Shown in pieces: positions 51,366 to 60,655 of a stretch of 64,000 bases of DNA. The DNA comes from Mariniflexile litorale (GTDB lineage Bacteria > Bacteroidota > Bacteroidia > Flavobacteriales > Flavobacteriaceae): contig NZ_CP155618.1 in NCBI RefSeq assembly GCF_031128465.2, positions 2,842,501 to 2,906,500 on the forward strand. The letters run 5' to 3'. The notes beneath the pieces were generated by a model that saw nothing but the letters and a program-made list of their open reading frames with translations, was not told where the DNA came from and did no database searches. A program made the position numbers and the translations under genes. Numbering within the stretch: position 1 is the first letter of the stretch; every line of letters begins with the position of its first letter.

Positions 51366-52754
51366 TTAGTTTTTAGTGGGGTTAATAGGATGAATTTTTA
51401 CATTTTTAAATGATACCAAATCGCCATGATCTTGCAATAAAATTTGTCCTTTATCTAATTCACCAAAATGCGGCCATTTCGAATATTTACTTTCCGACAC
51501 TAATTTTCTATAGGTATCACTTTTTCGGTCGTATTCTAATACTTTTACACCATTTAGCCAATGTTCCACATGGTTATTTTTTGAAATAATATATGCTGTA
51601 TTCCATTCTCCAACAGGATTGATTGGTTTGTTTACATCGGCTTGAATTAAATCGTATAAAGAACTAACGGTTCTACTACCTTCATGATTTCCTAATTTAG
51701 CATCAGGATGTAAATCATCATCTAAAATTTGATACTCCAAACCAATAGAAGACCCCTCACCTTTATTAATATTAGTATCTACATAATATTTTATACCGCT
51801 ATTTCCGCCTGAGGTTACTTTAAAATCTACGCTTAATTCAAAATCACTATATAATTCAGTTGTTACAATATCACCACCAGCAGTAGATTCGGCTCCGCCA
51901 GATGCTAAAACACTAAGAACACCATTTTCAATTTTCCAACCTGTTTTTGGGAATTCTTCCAGTTTAGCACCTCTCCAACCATTAGTGGTTTTTCCGTCCC
52001 ATAATAACTGCCAACCATTTTTGTTTTCATCAATAGTTAGTTTGTTTTTAGTAATAATTGGTTTTAAAGAGGATTTTTGAGAATATTTAGAAAGACTATC
52101 TGTAACAATTTTTATATTTTTCCAGACGATTTCTGTGCCTGCTTTTTTATCGGATTTAATACTATGTACTTGTAAACAAATAAATCCGCTAGCTGTTTTT
52201 TCATCTATTAAATGAGCTGCAGCAACACCATTAACCCATGTTTTTATGGTATCTCCAATAGCCTCAATGCGGTAATGGTTCCAATCATTTTGTTTAAACG
52301 CTTTTTGGGCATCTGGGTTATTGTCGAGTGTATTCAACCAGCCACGTCTGGACTCATCATAAATACCACCACTCCAAGCGCGTTCAGACGGATCAATCTC
52401 AACTTGATAGCCATGAACAGAGCCATCTCTGTAATTAGGGAAACTATTACTACGTATTTGAATTCCAGAATTCATAGTGGAATTTACTTTAAAATCTAAT
52501 TCTAAAATAAAATCACCATACATTTCATTGGTAGTTAAAAAAGAGTTTGGTGTGTTATGTACAGTGCTACCAACAATAGCATTATCTCTAACAATGTAGT
52601 TAGCTTCTCCTCCTTTTTGGTGCCAACCATTTAATGTTTTTCCATCAAATAAATCAACCCATGGAATAGTATCTTTTGGTTTTTCTGCACAGCTAAGAAA
52701 TAACGAGATACTAAATAGCAATAATGCTTTATTGAATAAAACAGATTTTTTCAT
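51366..52754 (-). CDS. Two-domain DUF1080 (3-keto-disaccharide hydrolase-like) lipoprotein
   Basis: Lipoprotein of 462 residues (lipobox LFLSC) with two concanavalin-like DUF1080 domains. The first spans about 32-215 (WVDLFDGKTLNGWHQKGGE, NSGIQIRSN, GIYDESRRGW), the second about 245-458 (LLWDGKTTNGWRG, NSGIKYYVD, WNTAYIISKNNHVEHWLNG). Pfam names this family 3-keto-disaccharide hydrolase; members cleave glycosidic bonds after C3 oxidation. With two Gfo/Idh oxidoreductases in the same unit, a periplasmic 3-keto route is the best reading. Confidence 0.85.
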   Translation of the reverse strand: MKKSVLFNKALLLFSISLFLSCAEKPKDTIPWVDLFDGKTLNGWHQKGGEANYIVRDNAIVGSTVHNTPNSFLTTNEMYGDFILELDFKVNSTMNSGIQIRSNSFPNYRDGSVHGYQVEIDPSERAWSGGIYDESRRGWLNTLDNNPDAQKAFKQNDWNHYRIEAIGDTIKTWVNGVAAAHLIDEKTASGFICLQVHSIKSDKKAGTEIVWKNIKIVTDSLSKYSQKSSLKPIITKNKLTIDENKNGWQLLWDGKTTNGWRGAKLEEFPKTGWKIENGVLSVLASGGAESTAGGDIVTTELYSDFELSVDFKVTSGGNSGIKYYVDTNINKGEGSSIGLEYQILDDDLHPDAKLGNHEGSRTVSSLYDLIQADVNKPINPVGEWNTAYIISKNNHVEHWLNGVKVLEYDRKSDTYRKLVSESKYSKWPHFGELDKGQILLQDHGDLVSFKNVKIHPINPTKN

Positions 52755-52944
52755 TTTTGAAGTTTTGGTTTATAGTCGTTTACTAAGATACTTTTTTTCG
52801 AGTTATTTTTTATATAGATATATGATATAATACACGGGTTAAGTATGTTATAGCGGTTAAGGTTTCTATTGTTGGGTGTTTTTCCATGGTAATTCCCCTT
52901 TTTTATAGACGATTCATTGATGGGTTAAACACATAAAAATTTCC

Positions 52945-52975
52945 AAAAAACTCTGTTTGGAAATACAGAGTTTTT
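52945..52975 (-). terminator. Rho-independent terminator behind uxuA
   Basis: Stem AAAAACTCTGT / ACAGAGTTTTT with an 8-nt loop; on the minus strand it closes the mannonate genes. Confidence 0.85.
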
Positions 52976-53004
52976 AGATAATTATATTTATTGAATAAAA
53001 AGAG

Positions 53005-54183
53005 TTATGCTAAACTTTTTGTAATACCAACTTCCAATCCTCTTAATTCTGCTAAACCGCGTAAGCGTCCTATTCCAGAATAACCTGGGTTGGTTTTTTT
53101 GTTTAAATCATCAAGCATTTGATGTCCATGGTCTGGGCGCATGGGTATCAACGCATCTTTCATACCCATTGCTTTTCGGCGTTTTTCTTCGGAGACCACT
53201 TCTTTTATAATGCTAAACATATCCACATCACCTTCCAAATGGTTGGCTTCGTAAAAGTTTCCTTTTTCATCACGTTGTGTACTTCTTAAATGCAAGAAGT
53301 GTACACGGTCTGCAAAACGTTTAAAAATTTGAGTCAAATTATTATCGGCTCTCACACCTAAAGAACCAGTACAGAACGTTATACCGTTTGCTCTGTTTGG
53401 AACTTGTTCAAACAAATATGCATAATCTTCTTCGGTACTAACAACACGTGGCAAACCTAAAATAGGGTAAGGAGGGTCGTCTGGATGAATACACATTAAT
53501 ACATTATTTTGTGCTGCTACAGGAATAATTTCTTTTAAAAAAGAGACTAAACTATCTCTTAATTTTTGAGCATCAATATTTTTGTATGTATCTAGGATGG
53601 TTTGAAATTGTTCTAAAGTATAGCCTTCTTCCGCACCTGGTAAACCGGCAATAATATTGTTTACTAATTGTTGCTTTTTAGCATCTGATAGATTTTCAAT
53701 ATAAGTTTTAGCTTCTTTTTTTTGTGCATCAGAATAACTTGTTTCAGCACCTGGTCGTTGTAATAAATATAATTCAAATGCTGCAAATGCTGTTACATCA
53801 AAACGAAGGGCTCTAGAGCCATCTTCAACTTGATAATCTAAATCGGTACGCGTCCAATCGAGTACAGGCATAAAATTGTAGCACACAATATTAATACCAC
53901 AATTAGCTAAATTTTCAATACTTTTTTTATAATTTTCAATATATATATGAAAATTTCCAGAGCGTGTTTTTATATTTTCGTGTACTGGGATGCTTTCAAC
54001 AACACTCCATGTAAGTCCTGCTTTCTCAATGGTATCTTTTCTTTGTTTTATTTCATCAATTGTCCAAACCGTTCCATTAGGAATATGATGTAATGCAGAA
54101 ACAATGCCTGTAGCTCCCGCCTGTTTGATATCTGATAAACTTACGGGATCTTTTGGCCCGTACCAACGCCATGTTTGTTCCAT
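53005..54183 (-). CDS. uxuA: Mannonate dehydratase
   Basis: UxuA of 392 residues: [20 protein letters not shown] at the start, [34 protein letters not shown] with metal ligands, and [11 protein letters not shown] near the end. It dehydrates D-mannonate to 2-keto-3-deoxygluconate in glucuronate breakdown. It follows the SDR gene by 17 nt. uxaC is not in the window. Confidence 0.96.
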   Translation of the reverse strand: MEQTWRWYGPKDPVSLSDIKQAGATGIVSALHHIPNGTVWTIDEIKQRKDTIEKAGLTWSVVESIPVHENIKTRSGNFHIYIENYKKSIENLANCGINIVCYNFMPVLDWTRTDLDYQVEDGSRALRFDVTAFAAFELYLLQRPGAETSYSDAQKKEAKTYIENLSDAKKQQLVNNIIAGLPGAEEGYTLEQFQTILDTYKNIDAQKLRDSLVSFLKEIIPVAAQNNVLMCIHPDDPPYPILGLPRVVSTEEDYAYLFEQVPNRANGITFCTGSLGVRADNNLTQIFKRFADRVHFLHLRSTQRDEKGNFYEANHLEGDVDMFSIIKEVVSEEKRRKAMGMKDALIPMRPDHGHQMLDDLNKKTNPGYSGIGRLRGLAELRGLEVGITKSLA

Positions 54184-54200
54184 TTTTATTTTTTAATTAA

Positions 54201-55028
54201 TTAAACGCCGCTAAAAGCACTAAATCCACCATCTATAGGTATTACAACGCCAGTAACAAATGAAGACGCATCATCACATAAATAAAGTGTTGTGCTAATT
54301 AAATCTTCTGGCTCACCAAATCTGCCCATAGGCGTTTGGCCAATAATAGTATTGCCTCTTGGTGTTAAATCGCCGTTTTCAGTGGTTAATAAAGCTCTGT
54401 TTTGGTCTGTTAGGAAAAATCCAGGAGCTAAGGCATTCACACGAATTCCCACTTTTGAAAAGTGTACAGCTAACCATTGTGTAAAATTTGAAACAGCAGC
54501 TTTTGCACCACTGTATGCAGGTATCTTGGTTAATGGTGTAAACGCATTCATAGACGAAATGTTAAGAATGCTACAGCCTTTTTTACCTACCATATCTTTA
54601 GCAAATACTTGGGTGGGTAATAAGGTACCAATAAAGTTTAAGTTAAATACAAATTGAATGCCTTCGGAGTCTAAATCGAAAAATGTTTTAAAACCCTCCG
54701 TTGTATTTTGGAGATCTTCTTCTAATAAATGTGGATTTGAAGTGGTGCCCAGTGGATGATTGCCACCCGCACCATTTATTAAAATATCGCATGAACCTAA
54801 TTTGCTATTTACTTCTTTTTTTGCGGTTTCTAAAGATGCTTTTTCTAAAACATTTGCAACAACACCAATGGCAGTACCTCCTGCTATATTAATATCGTGA
54901 GCAACCTTTTCGGCTGCTTCAAGTTTCAAATCTAATACCGCTATTTTATGACCTTGTTTAGCTAATGCTTTAGCTAGGCTACTACAAAGCACACCTCCGG
55001 CGCCTGTTAATACGATTACTTTACTCAT
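54201..55028 (-). CDS. SDR; candidate D-mannonate oxidoreductase (UxuB function)
   Basis: Short-chain dehydrogenase of 275 residues (TGAGGVLCSSLAKAL, NGAGGNHPL, catalytic YSGAKAAVSNF, VTGVVIPIDGG). Coupled to uxuA, it fits an SDR-type fructuronate reductase replacing classical UxuB. Its expression is probably governed by the divergent LacI gene: two palindromes lie within 75 nt upstream. Confidence 0.84.
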   Translation of the reverse strand: MSKVIVLTGAGGVLCSSLAKALAKQGHKIAVLDLKLEAAEKVAHDINIAGGTAIGVVANVLEKASLETAKKEVNSKLGSCDILINGAGGNHPLGTTSNPHLLEEDLQNTTEGFKTFFDLDSEGIQFVFNLNFIGTLLPTQVFAKDMVGKKGCSILNISSMNAFTPLTKIPAYSGAKAAVSNFTQWLAVHFSKVGIRVNALAPGFFLTDQNRALLTTENGDLTPRGNTIIGQTPMGRFGEPEDLISTTLYLCDDASSFVTGVVIPIDGGFSAFSGV

Positions 55029-55055
55029 TTATTTTAAAATTTAATTGATAATTTT

Positions 55056-55069
55056 CGTGTGCGAACACG
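55056..55069. promoter_or_regulatory. LacI-type operator O1
   Basis: CGTGTGCGAACACG, inverted CGTGT/ACACG halves. It lies immediately downstream of TATATTTA (minus strand 55070-55077), a near match to the -7 box, so it would cover the start of transcription of the uxuB-type gene. Confidence 0.68.
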
Positions 55070-55087
55070 TAAATATAATAAAAATTA

Positions 55088-55099
55088 GTGTGCGCACAC
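55088..55099. promoter_or_regulatory. LacI-type operator O2
   Basis: Perfect 12-bp palindrome GTGTGCGCACAC. Its centre is 31 bp (three helical turns) from that of O1, and it shares the GTGTGCG core. Confidence 0.7.
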
Positions 55100-55178
55100 G
55101 TTTTGTGTATTTATTTCTTAACTTGCTTAAGCCTTTGAAGGCTTGTTACACTATTAAAATTCGAAGAAACAATAGTAT

Positions 55179-56261
55179 ATGGTAAGGATTAAAGATATCG
55201 CGAAAGAAGCCAATGTCTCTGAAGGAACAGTAGACAGAGTATTACATGGCAGAGGAGGGGTCTCAAAAAAGACAGCGGATAAAATTAATAAGATTTTAGA
55301 GCGTAGAAATTTTAGTATTAATCCTGTAGCTAGTGCATTGGCTACAAAGAATAATCATACCATTGCTGTATTAATTCCAGAATATAGCGAGACCGATTCA
55401 TTTTGGAAATTACCTTATTTAGGATTGTTAAAAGCGAGTGAAGATGTTAAAAATATAGGTCTAAATGTTAATTACTTTAAATTTGATCAGTACAACTCCA
55501 ACTCGTATATGGAAGCTTTTACTAACTTGATTAAAATGAAACCTTCTGCGGTGATACTTGTTCCTATGTTTTTAAAGGAAACACGAGTAATTATAAACGA
55601 GTTAAAAAAAGCAGGAACAAAGTATATTTTTTTAAATGTAGATGTGGAAGGAGAAGATGGTAGCGTGTATATTGGTCAAGACTCGTATATGTCGGGTTAT
55701 ATTGCAGGTAAATTAATGAAGCTAAGTCTGACCGACGGCTATGATTGTTGTATTATGCAGGCAAGTACTAGTACGGGGGATAATCAAGCTATTGTAAAAC
55801 GTATTAAAGGTTTTAAAGACTATTATACCGCTATTAAGGAAGAAATAAAGCTACATGAATTAAAAGTGGAAAGCTTTGGTGATGAGGTTAAATTAGCTTC
55901 AAGTGTGACTCTTTTTTTAGAAAAATTTCCAAATATCAAAGGGATATTTGTCCCATCGAGTAGAGTTTCAGCAGTAGTAAAAATATTATCAGAAGAACAA
56001 AAAGAATCATTACAATTAATAGGATTTGATAACACACCTCAAAATGTTGTCTGTTTAAAAAATGACACTGTTCTTTTTTTAATTTCTCAAAAACCTTTCG
56101 ACCAGGGTTATGAAGCTGTTAGATTAATATCAGATTATCTTATAAAAAGTAAAGCATTAAAGCGAAAATTATATCTTCCTATAGATATTCTTACTAAAGA
56201 AAATGTGGACTATAATGATGCAAATCAGCTGATGTTTGAAAGCGATTTGAAATATCAATGA
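55179..56261 (+). CDS. LacI family transcriptional regulator
   Basis: Regulator of 360 residues. The N-terminus is a LacI helix-turn-helix (IKDIAKEANVSEGTVDRVLH) with the hinge INPVASALATKNN, then a periplasmic-binding-like sensor domain (TIAVLIPEYSETDSFW). It is divergent from the mannonate genes with two palindromic operators between. It probably represses them until a uronate or sugar-derived effector appears. Confidence 0.9.
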   Translation: MVRIKDIAKEANVSEGTVDRVLHGRGGVSKKTADKINKILERRNFSINPVASALATKNNHTIAVLIPEYSETDSFWKLPYLGLLKASEDVKNIGLNVNYFKFDQYNSNSYMEAFTNLIKMKPSAVILVPMFLKETRVIINELKKAGTKYIFLNVDVEGEDGSVYIGQDSYMSGYIAGKLMKLSLTDGYDCCIMQASTSTGDNQAIVKRIKGFKDYYTAIKEEIKLHELKVESFGDEVKLASSVTLFLEKFPNIKGIFVPSSRVSAVVKILSEEQKESLQLIGFDNTPQNVVCLKNDTVLFLISQKPFDQGYEAVRLISDYLIKSKALKRKLYLPIDILTKENVDYNDANQLMFESDLKYQ

Positions 56262-56320
56262 TGTTTACCAAACAGTCATATACAAATAAACATTAAAAGA
56301 AATTGTTTCATAAAACTAAT

Positions 56321-56360
56321 AAAGCCTTGCCAATCTTAAAATTAGCAAGGCTTTAATTTT
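56321..56360. terminator. Bidirectional terminator between lacI and permease genes
   Basis: AAAGCCTTGC / GCAAGGCTTT stem, extended inward by CAAT/ATTA pairing; T-rich on one side, A-rich on the other. Separates two convergent genes. Confidence 0.8.
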
Positions 56361-56396
56361 ATACAACATTCCTTGAGGAACGCAAAATATTATTTT

Positions 56397-57809
56397 CTAT
56401 ATTTTTTTTTGAAATTGTTTACTAAAAACAAGAAACAATACACCACATAATAGCCATGCAGGAAGCGTTACGAATGATAAAAACACATCAAATTGCACAG
56501 ATATAAAGTAGAATAAACCAAAACTAATTGCCCAAGCAAGTAATACCGATTTATTGAATTTAATATTTGCTTGTTCCGCATAATTTTTAATTATTCCGAA
56601 TTTTTTATGAAAGAAATGTTCGAAAACAATGATGGCTCCAAAAGGTGCTAAGATAAAGCCGTAAAGAGCAACAAATCCTAATAATTGCATAGCAAAAGCG
56701 GGGAACAATCCTGCTATTGTTGCTACTGTTCCTGCTATAATAGTTACCCAAAATGTAGATACTTTTGGTATAATGGCTTGAAACGCTAATCCTGCTCTGT
56801 ATATGGTAGGATTGGCGGTTGTCCACCCAGCAAGAACTACCGCTATAATTCCAAACACACCAATAGCATTATAGGCTAAAGGCCCTGGTGCAACAGGAGG
56901 TGCTTCACCATTAGACATGAAAGTCATGGCTTCAGGAGATTTTAAATAAACAGCATAAAGTAAAGCAGCAGCTATCCAAGCCATGTAGTGACCTACGTAC
57001 ATCCCAGCGGCGGTAGTCCACCCAGAACTAGCTTTTTTTGCAAAACGAAATACTGATAAATCTGACATACCAATATGCATAGCTGCATTCGCAAACCATG
57101 ACCAAATAAGTACATGCCAGAAAGTATATTTTATTTGTCCAGGAAATGGATCTGAACCTTCACCCCAAATATCCCAAAATTGAGACAAACTAGAAACACC
57201 TAACTGGTTTAATGCAACAACTCCACAAGCTAAAAAGGCTAGTACAATAATAGGAGACATCCAGTTAGCAGCTTTTGAAACCGTATCATAGCCACGAGCT
57301 GCAATAAGTGATATTACCGCTCCAATAAGGATAACAATAATAACCCACGTAATACCATTTGGCATAGTGTCTGATAATTTGGGCATAGGCATATCAAAAG
57401 GAATACCTACAGCAGTAGCGGATACTGTTATCATAGAACCTGCTAGGAAACAAAATAAAATACCATTGGCTAAGTTATACCCCGTTACTAAGTTTTTACC
57501 ACAAATTTTTTCTAATTGAAAATACAGTGTTAACCTATTTTTAACGGCAATTTCAGCGGTTAAGAATCGCCATGATAAAACGGCTAATAAATTTCCTAAT
57601 AATAATCCAACAATTAAATCGAAAGCACTAACACCTGCAGTTAAAAACAAGGGCCCAATCATAAATTCGGTACCAGCAGCATGTTCGCCAGCATACATTC
57701 CTAAAAAGCTTTTCCAACTTTTTAATTTTGATTGAGGAACAGGGGTTCTTTCAAATTCGCCACCTGCAATATCTTCTATCATGTCTTCTTCTTGGTGATA
57801 TTGTGTCAT
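56397..57809 (-). CDS. NCS1-like permease in rhamnose operon
   Basis: Membrane protein of 470 residues with about twelve hydrophobic segments, related to the purine-cytosine permease (NCS1) family: SWKSFLGMYAGEHAAGTEFM near the N-terminus and GWTTANPTIYRAGLAFQAI in the middle. It lies directly behind the kinase gene (42 nt) in a rhamnose operon that has no RhaT-like transporter. Uptake of L-rhamnose is the natural guess, but the family is known for nucleobases, so this is unproven. Confidence 0.78.
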   Translation of the reverse strand: MTQYHQEEDMIEDIAGGEFERTPVPQSKLKSWKSFLGMYAGEHAAGTEFMIGPLFLTAGVSAFDLIVGLLLGNLLAVLSWRFLTAEIAVKNRLTLYFQLEKICGKNLVTGYNLANGILFCFLAGSMITVSATAVGIPFDMPMPKLSDTMPNGITWVIIVILIGAVISLIAARGYDTVSKAANWMSPIIVLAFLACGVVALNQLGVSSLSQFWDIWGEGSDPFPGQIKYTFWHVLIWSWFANAAMHIGMSDLSVFRFAKKASSGWTTAAGMYVGHYMAWIAAALLYAVYLKSPEAMTFMSNGEAPPVAPGPLAYNAIGVFGIIAVVLAGWTTANPTIYRAGLAFQAIIPKVSTFWVTIIAGTVATIAGLFPAFAMQLLGFVALYGFILAPFGAIIVFEHFFHKKFGIIKNYAEQANIKFNKSVLLAWAISFGLFYFISVQFDVFLSFVTLPAWLLCGVLFLVFSKQFQKKI

Positions 57810-57851
57810 TGGTTTTATTTATTTAGTTAGTTAGTGTTGGTTAAAATAAAA

Positions 57852-59222
57852 TTATTTTATAATAAAAGGAACATGTTTTTTAAGTGAATAATTCTTTTTC
57901 AAGAATTTAGAATTGAGTTTTGAATCAGAAATACAAATAGCAGCACCTAATGCAGAGCCTAACGAAGAATCAGTAGATCTTAATTTCATATTTCTAAAAT
58001 GATGCGATAGCAATTTTACGAAAAGATCATTATCACTAAATCCGCCGTCTATGTACAATCTCTTTATATCCTCATCACCAATAACTTCTTTAATGCTTTT
58101 TATTTGTAATAAGACCAATTCTGTCATTAATTGGTGGTAGGCATCTTCAAATTTAGTATAGGATATTTTAGTTTCTGAAGGCATACAGGTATCAGTTAAA
58201 CTCTCCCATTTAAACATATGTTGGAAATCTTTCATAATTTCAGCATAGGTTTCATAATTGAATTTTACATGGCGGTGATAATCTTCAGAAACCCCAAAAT
58301 GTTTATCTAATTTACCGACTTGAATTTTATATTCGTTGCCTAAAAATAAACGGGTTGCTTTTACGGGCTTTCCATTAATTCGCATGTAATTTATAGAATC
58401 TTTATCGTGCGTATCTTCTATGATGGGATGGTCTGTAAAAGGATTTAAAGTGATGCTCCAAGTACCAGTAGAAACTAACACAAATTTTTTCTTTACACTT
58501 CTAATATAAGGCAACAACGCCGCAGAACTATCGTGAATACCAACGCCAATTTTAATGCGCTTTCCATTGTAGTTCATATTAACACTTGTTTCTGTAGATA
58601 CAATAGTGGGTAGAATATTATTTAGTTCTTCTTTATAAACCCATTCATGGTAGTCTTTTTTAGTGTAATCCCAAAGTGCCGTATGGCATCCAATGCTGGT
58701 ATATTCACTTAAAGGAATACCTGTAAAAACATAGCTTAAGTATTGTGGTAGATGTAAGGAATATTTGATTTTTTTAAAAACCTCTGGTTTGCTATACTTT
58801 AGCCAATAGAGTTGTAAACCAGAGTTTAAAAGACTTAAATCGAAACATCCTGTTGTTTTAAGAAAAGCTTCTTTAGGACCGTATTTTTCTAAAAACGAAT
58901 TTATAATGTTTTTGTCTATAGGTTTCGTGTAATTGTAAAGGGGTGTAAGTACTTCTCCGTTTTGATCTAAATGCACAAAACTAGCCCCATAAGTTGAAAA
59001 ATTTATGGCTTTAACATTAAATTCTGAAGCCTTAAGAATATTTTTAAATACACTTTTTAACCACGTTTGAAGAGCTTCTAAATTTTCGGTTGGAAAACCA
59101 TCCTCATCTTCAATTTCATCAAAGTGTGTATATTCTTTATAAACTTCCTTATAATCTTTATCAAAAAGAAAGAATTTTTTATTGGTTTTTCCTATATCAA
59201 ATACAGCTGTTACGTCTATCAT
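57852..59222 (-). CDS. FGGY carbohydrate kinase; candidate rhamnulokinase
   Basis: FGGY-family kinase of 456 residues: FDIGKTNKKFFLFDKD is the N-terminal phosphate loop with GKT, FVLVSTGTWSITLNP is the second ATP site, and YIDGGFSDNDLFVKLLS the third. Neighbouring isomerase and aldolase genes point to L-rhamnulose as substrate. It starts 8 nt behind the isomerase. Confidence 0.87.
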   Translation of the reverse strand: MIDVTAVFDIGKTNKKFFLFDKDYKEVYKEYTHFDEIEDEDGFPTENLEALQTWLKSVFKNILKASEFNVKAINFSTYGASFVHLDQNGEVLTPLYNYTKPIDKNIINSFLEKYGPKEAFLKTTGCFDLSLLNSGLQLYWLKYSKPEVFKKIKYSLHLPQYLSYVFTGIPLSEYTSIGCHTALWDYTKKDYHEWVYKEELNNILPTIVSTETSVNMNYNGKRIKIGVGIHDSSAALLPYIRSVKKKFVLVSTGTWSITLNPFTDHPIIEDTHDKDSINYMRINGKPVKATRLFLGNEYKIQVGKLDKHFGVSEDYHRHVKFNYETYAEIMKDFQHMFKWESLTDTCMPSETKISYTKFEDAYHQLMTELVLLQIKSIKEVIGDEDIKRLYIDGGFSDNDLFVKLLSHHFRNMKLRSTDSSLGSALGAAICISDSKLNSKFLKKNYSLKKHVPFIIK

Positions 59223-59230
59223 AAAAAATA

Positions 59231-60511
59231 TTATAAACCTGTTGCTACAGTATTTTTGCCTCTTTCTTTAATTAATGAGTTTCTAACATCTAATGAACGA
59301 TATGCTTGAATAGGGTTTAAGGCGCCACCTTTTTTCGATCGAGCTTCGGCAAGAAGAGGTCTTACATCAGTTCTGTAAGCATCTTGTAAAATTTCTTGAC
59401 ATTTAACCACATCATTATTTAATTGAGCTGCTTTTAATACATCTTGATCTACTAACAGTGCTTTAGCATAAGCTTCTTGAATCGCTTCTAAGGATTGTAT
59501 TAAATCCTCTAACGGGTCTTTAACGTTGTGACTTGCATCAATCATCCACGCTAAATCTGGGTTTTGCGGATTGTTTTGCATTCCGTAAACCAATTCATTA
59601 AAAATTAAGAATAGGGCATAGGGCTTGATACTTCCAACGGTTAAATCGTCATCACCATATTTACTATCGTTAAAGTGGAAACCACCTAATTTACCTTTCA
59701 ACATTAAGATAGAAACAATTTGTTCGATATTACTATTTGGTAAATGGTGCCCTAAATCGACAAGAGAATAAGCTTTGTCTCCACAAGCATTTGCTAACAT
59801 AAATGAGGTTCCCCAATCTTGAATAACGGTACTGTAAAAGTTTGGCTCGTATGGTTTGTATTCAATAAGCATGCTCCAGTCGGTAGGAAGACCTTTGTAG
59901 ATGTCTTTTAAACTATTTTCTGTGTTTTGAAGTGCTGTTTGGAAGTTATTTTGTCCGGGAAAACAAGACCCGTCAGCCAACCAAACGGTTAAGCTTTTAG
60001 AACCTAATTTATTTCCAATATTGATTACATCCAAGTTATGCTGAATAGCTTGTTGTCTAACAGCTTCGCTTGTATTACTTAAAGAGCCGTATTTGTAGCT
60101 TTCTTTAGCATTTTTTTGGTCTTGAAAGGTGTTAGAATTAACAGCGTCAAATTTAATATCTAAACCACTTGCTAATTCTTTAATAGCATTATAATCTTGA
60201 GGAATATCCCAAGGAATATGTAACGACACAGCACCTGCTGTTTGTGTTAATGAATGGATTAATCCAACATCTTCAATTTTTTGTTCTAAGCTTGACGGTT
60301 CTCCATAAAACGAAAAACGTCCAAAACGAGTACCACCAGCACCTAATGCCCAACTTGGAATGGCTACTTGAAAGTCTTGTAATTTTTTAATAATGGCGTT
60401 AACATTGGCGCCTTTATTTGATAAATTATGTGATAAAAAATCAAAATGCTCTTGATGCGATTTTAAATTTTTATTATTTGTGTCTTGTATATGATTTTGT
60501 TCTATTTTCAT
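59231..60511 (-). CDS. rhaI: L-rhamnose isomerase (RhaI type)
   Basis: TIM-barrel sugar isomerase of 426 residues: WALGAGGTRFGRF near the N-terminus, LIEYKPYEPNFY, LVDLGHHLPNSNIEQIVS and GGFHFNDSKYGDDDL with metal-binding residues. It matches the RhaI-type (Pseudomonas stutzeri-like) L-rhamnose isomerases, distinct from E. coli RhaA. It makes L-rhamnulose. Confidence 0.88.
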   Translation of the reverse strand: MKIEQNHIQDTNNKNLKSHQEHFDFLSHNLSNKGANVNAIIKKLQDFQVAIPSWALGAGGTRFGRFSFYGEPSSLEQKIEDVGLIHSLTQTAGAVSLHIPWDIPQDYNAIKELASGLDIKFDAVNSNTFQDQKNAKESYKYGSLSNTSEAVRQQAIQHNLDVINIGNKLGSKSLTVWLADGSCFPGQNNFQTALQNTENSLKDIYKGLPTDWSMLIEYKPYEPNFYSTVIQDWGTSFMLANACGDKAYSLVDLGHHLPNSNIEQIVSILMLKGKLGGFHFNDSKYGDDDLTVGSIKPYALFLIFNELVYGMQNNPQNPDLAWMIDASHNVKDPLEDLIQSLEAIQEAYAKALLVDQDVLKAAQLNNDVVKCQEILQDAYRTDVRPLLAEARSKKGGALNPIQAYRSLDVRNSLIKERGKNTVATGL

Positions 60512-60585
60512 GAATTGGTAATTTTATTCTTTAGTAGAAGTTTAGCTTTAGATTCGAGTGTTAATATGAAACAATTAGTGATTTA

Positions 60586-60629
60586 AAAAAAAACTCCCAT
60601 ATATACTTTAATATGCTATGGAAGTTTTT
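60586..60629 (-). terminator. Terminator between the aldolase fusion and the isomerase genes
   Basis: AAAACT-C-CCATA pairs with TATGG-A-AGTTTT (one mismatch), T-rich on the minus strand. It splits the rhamnose gene group after the aldolase fusion, which should be read at a different level from the isomerase. Confidence 0.72.
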
Positions 60630-60655
60630 ACAAACTAAAACTAACTCAAAATTTT

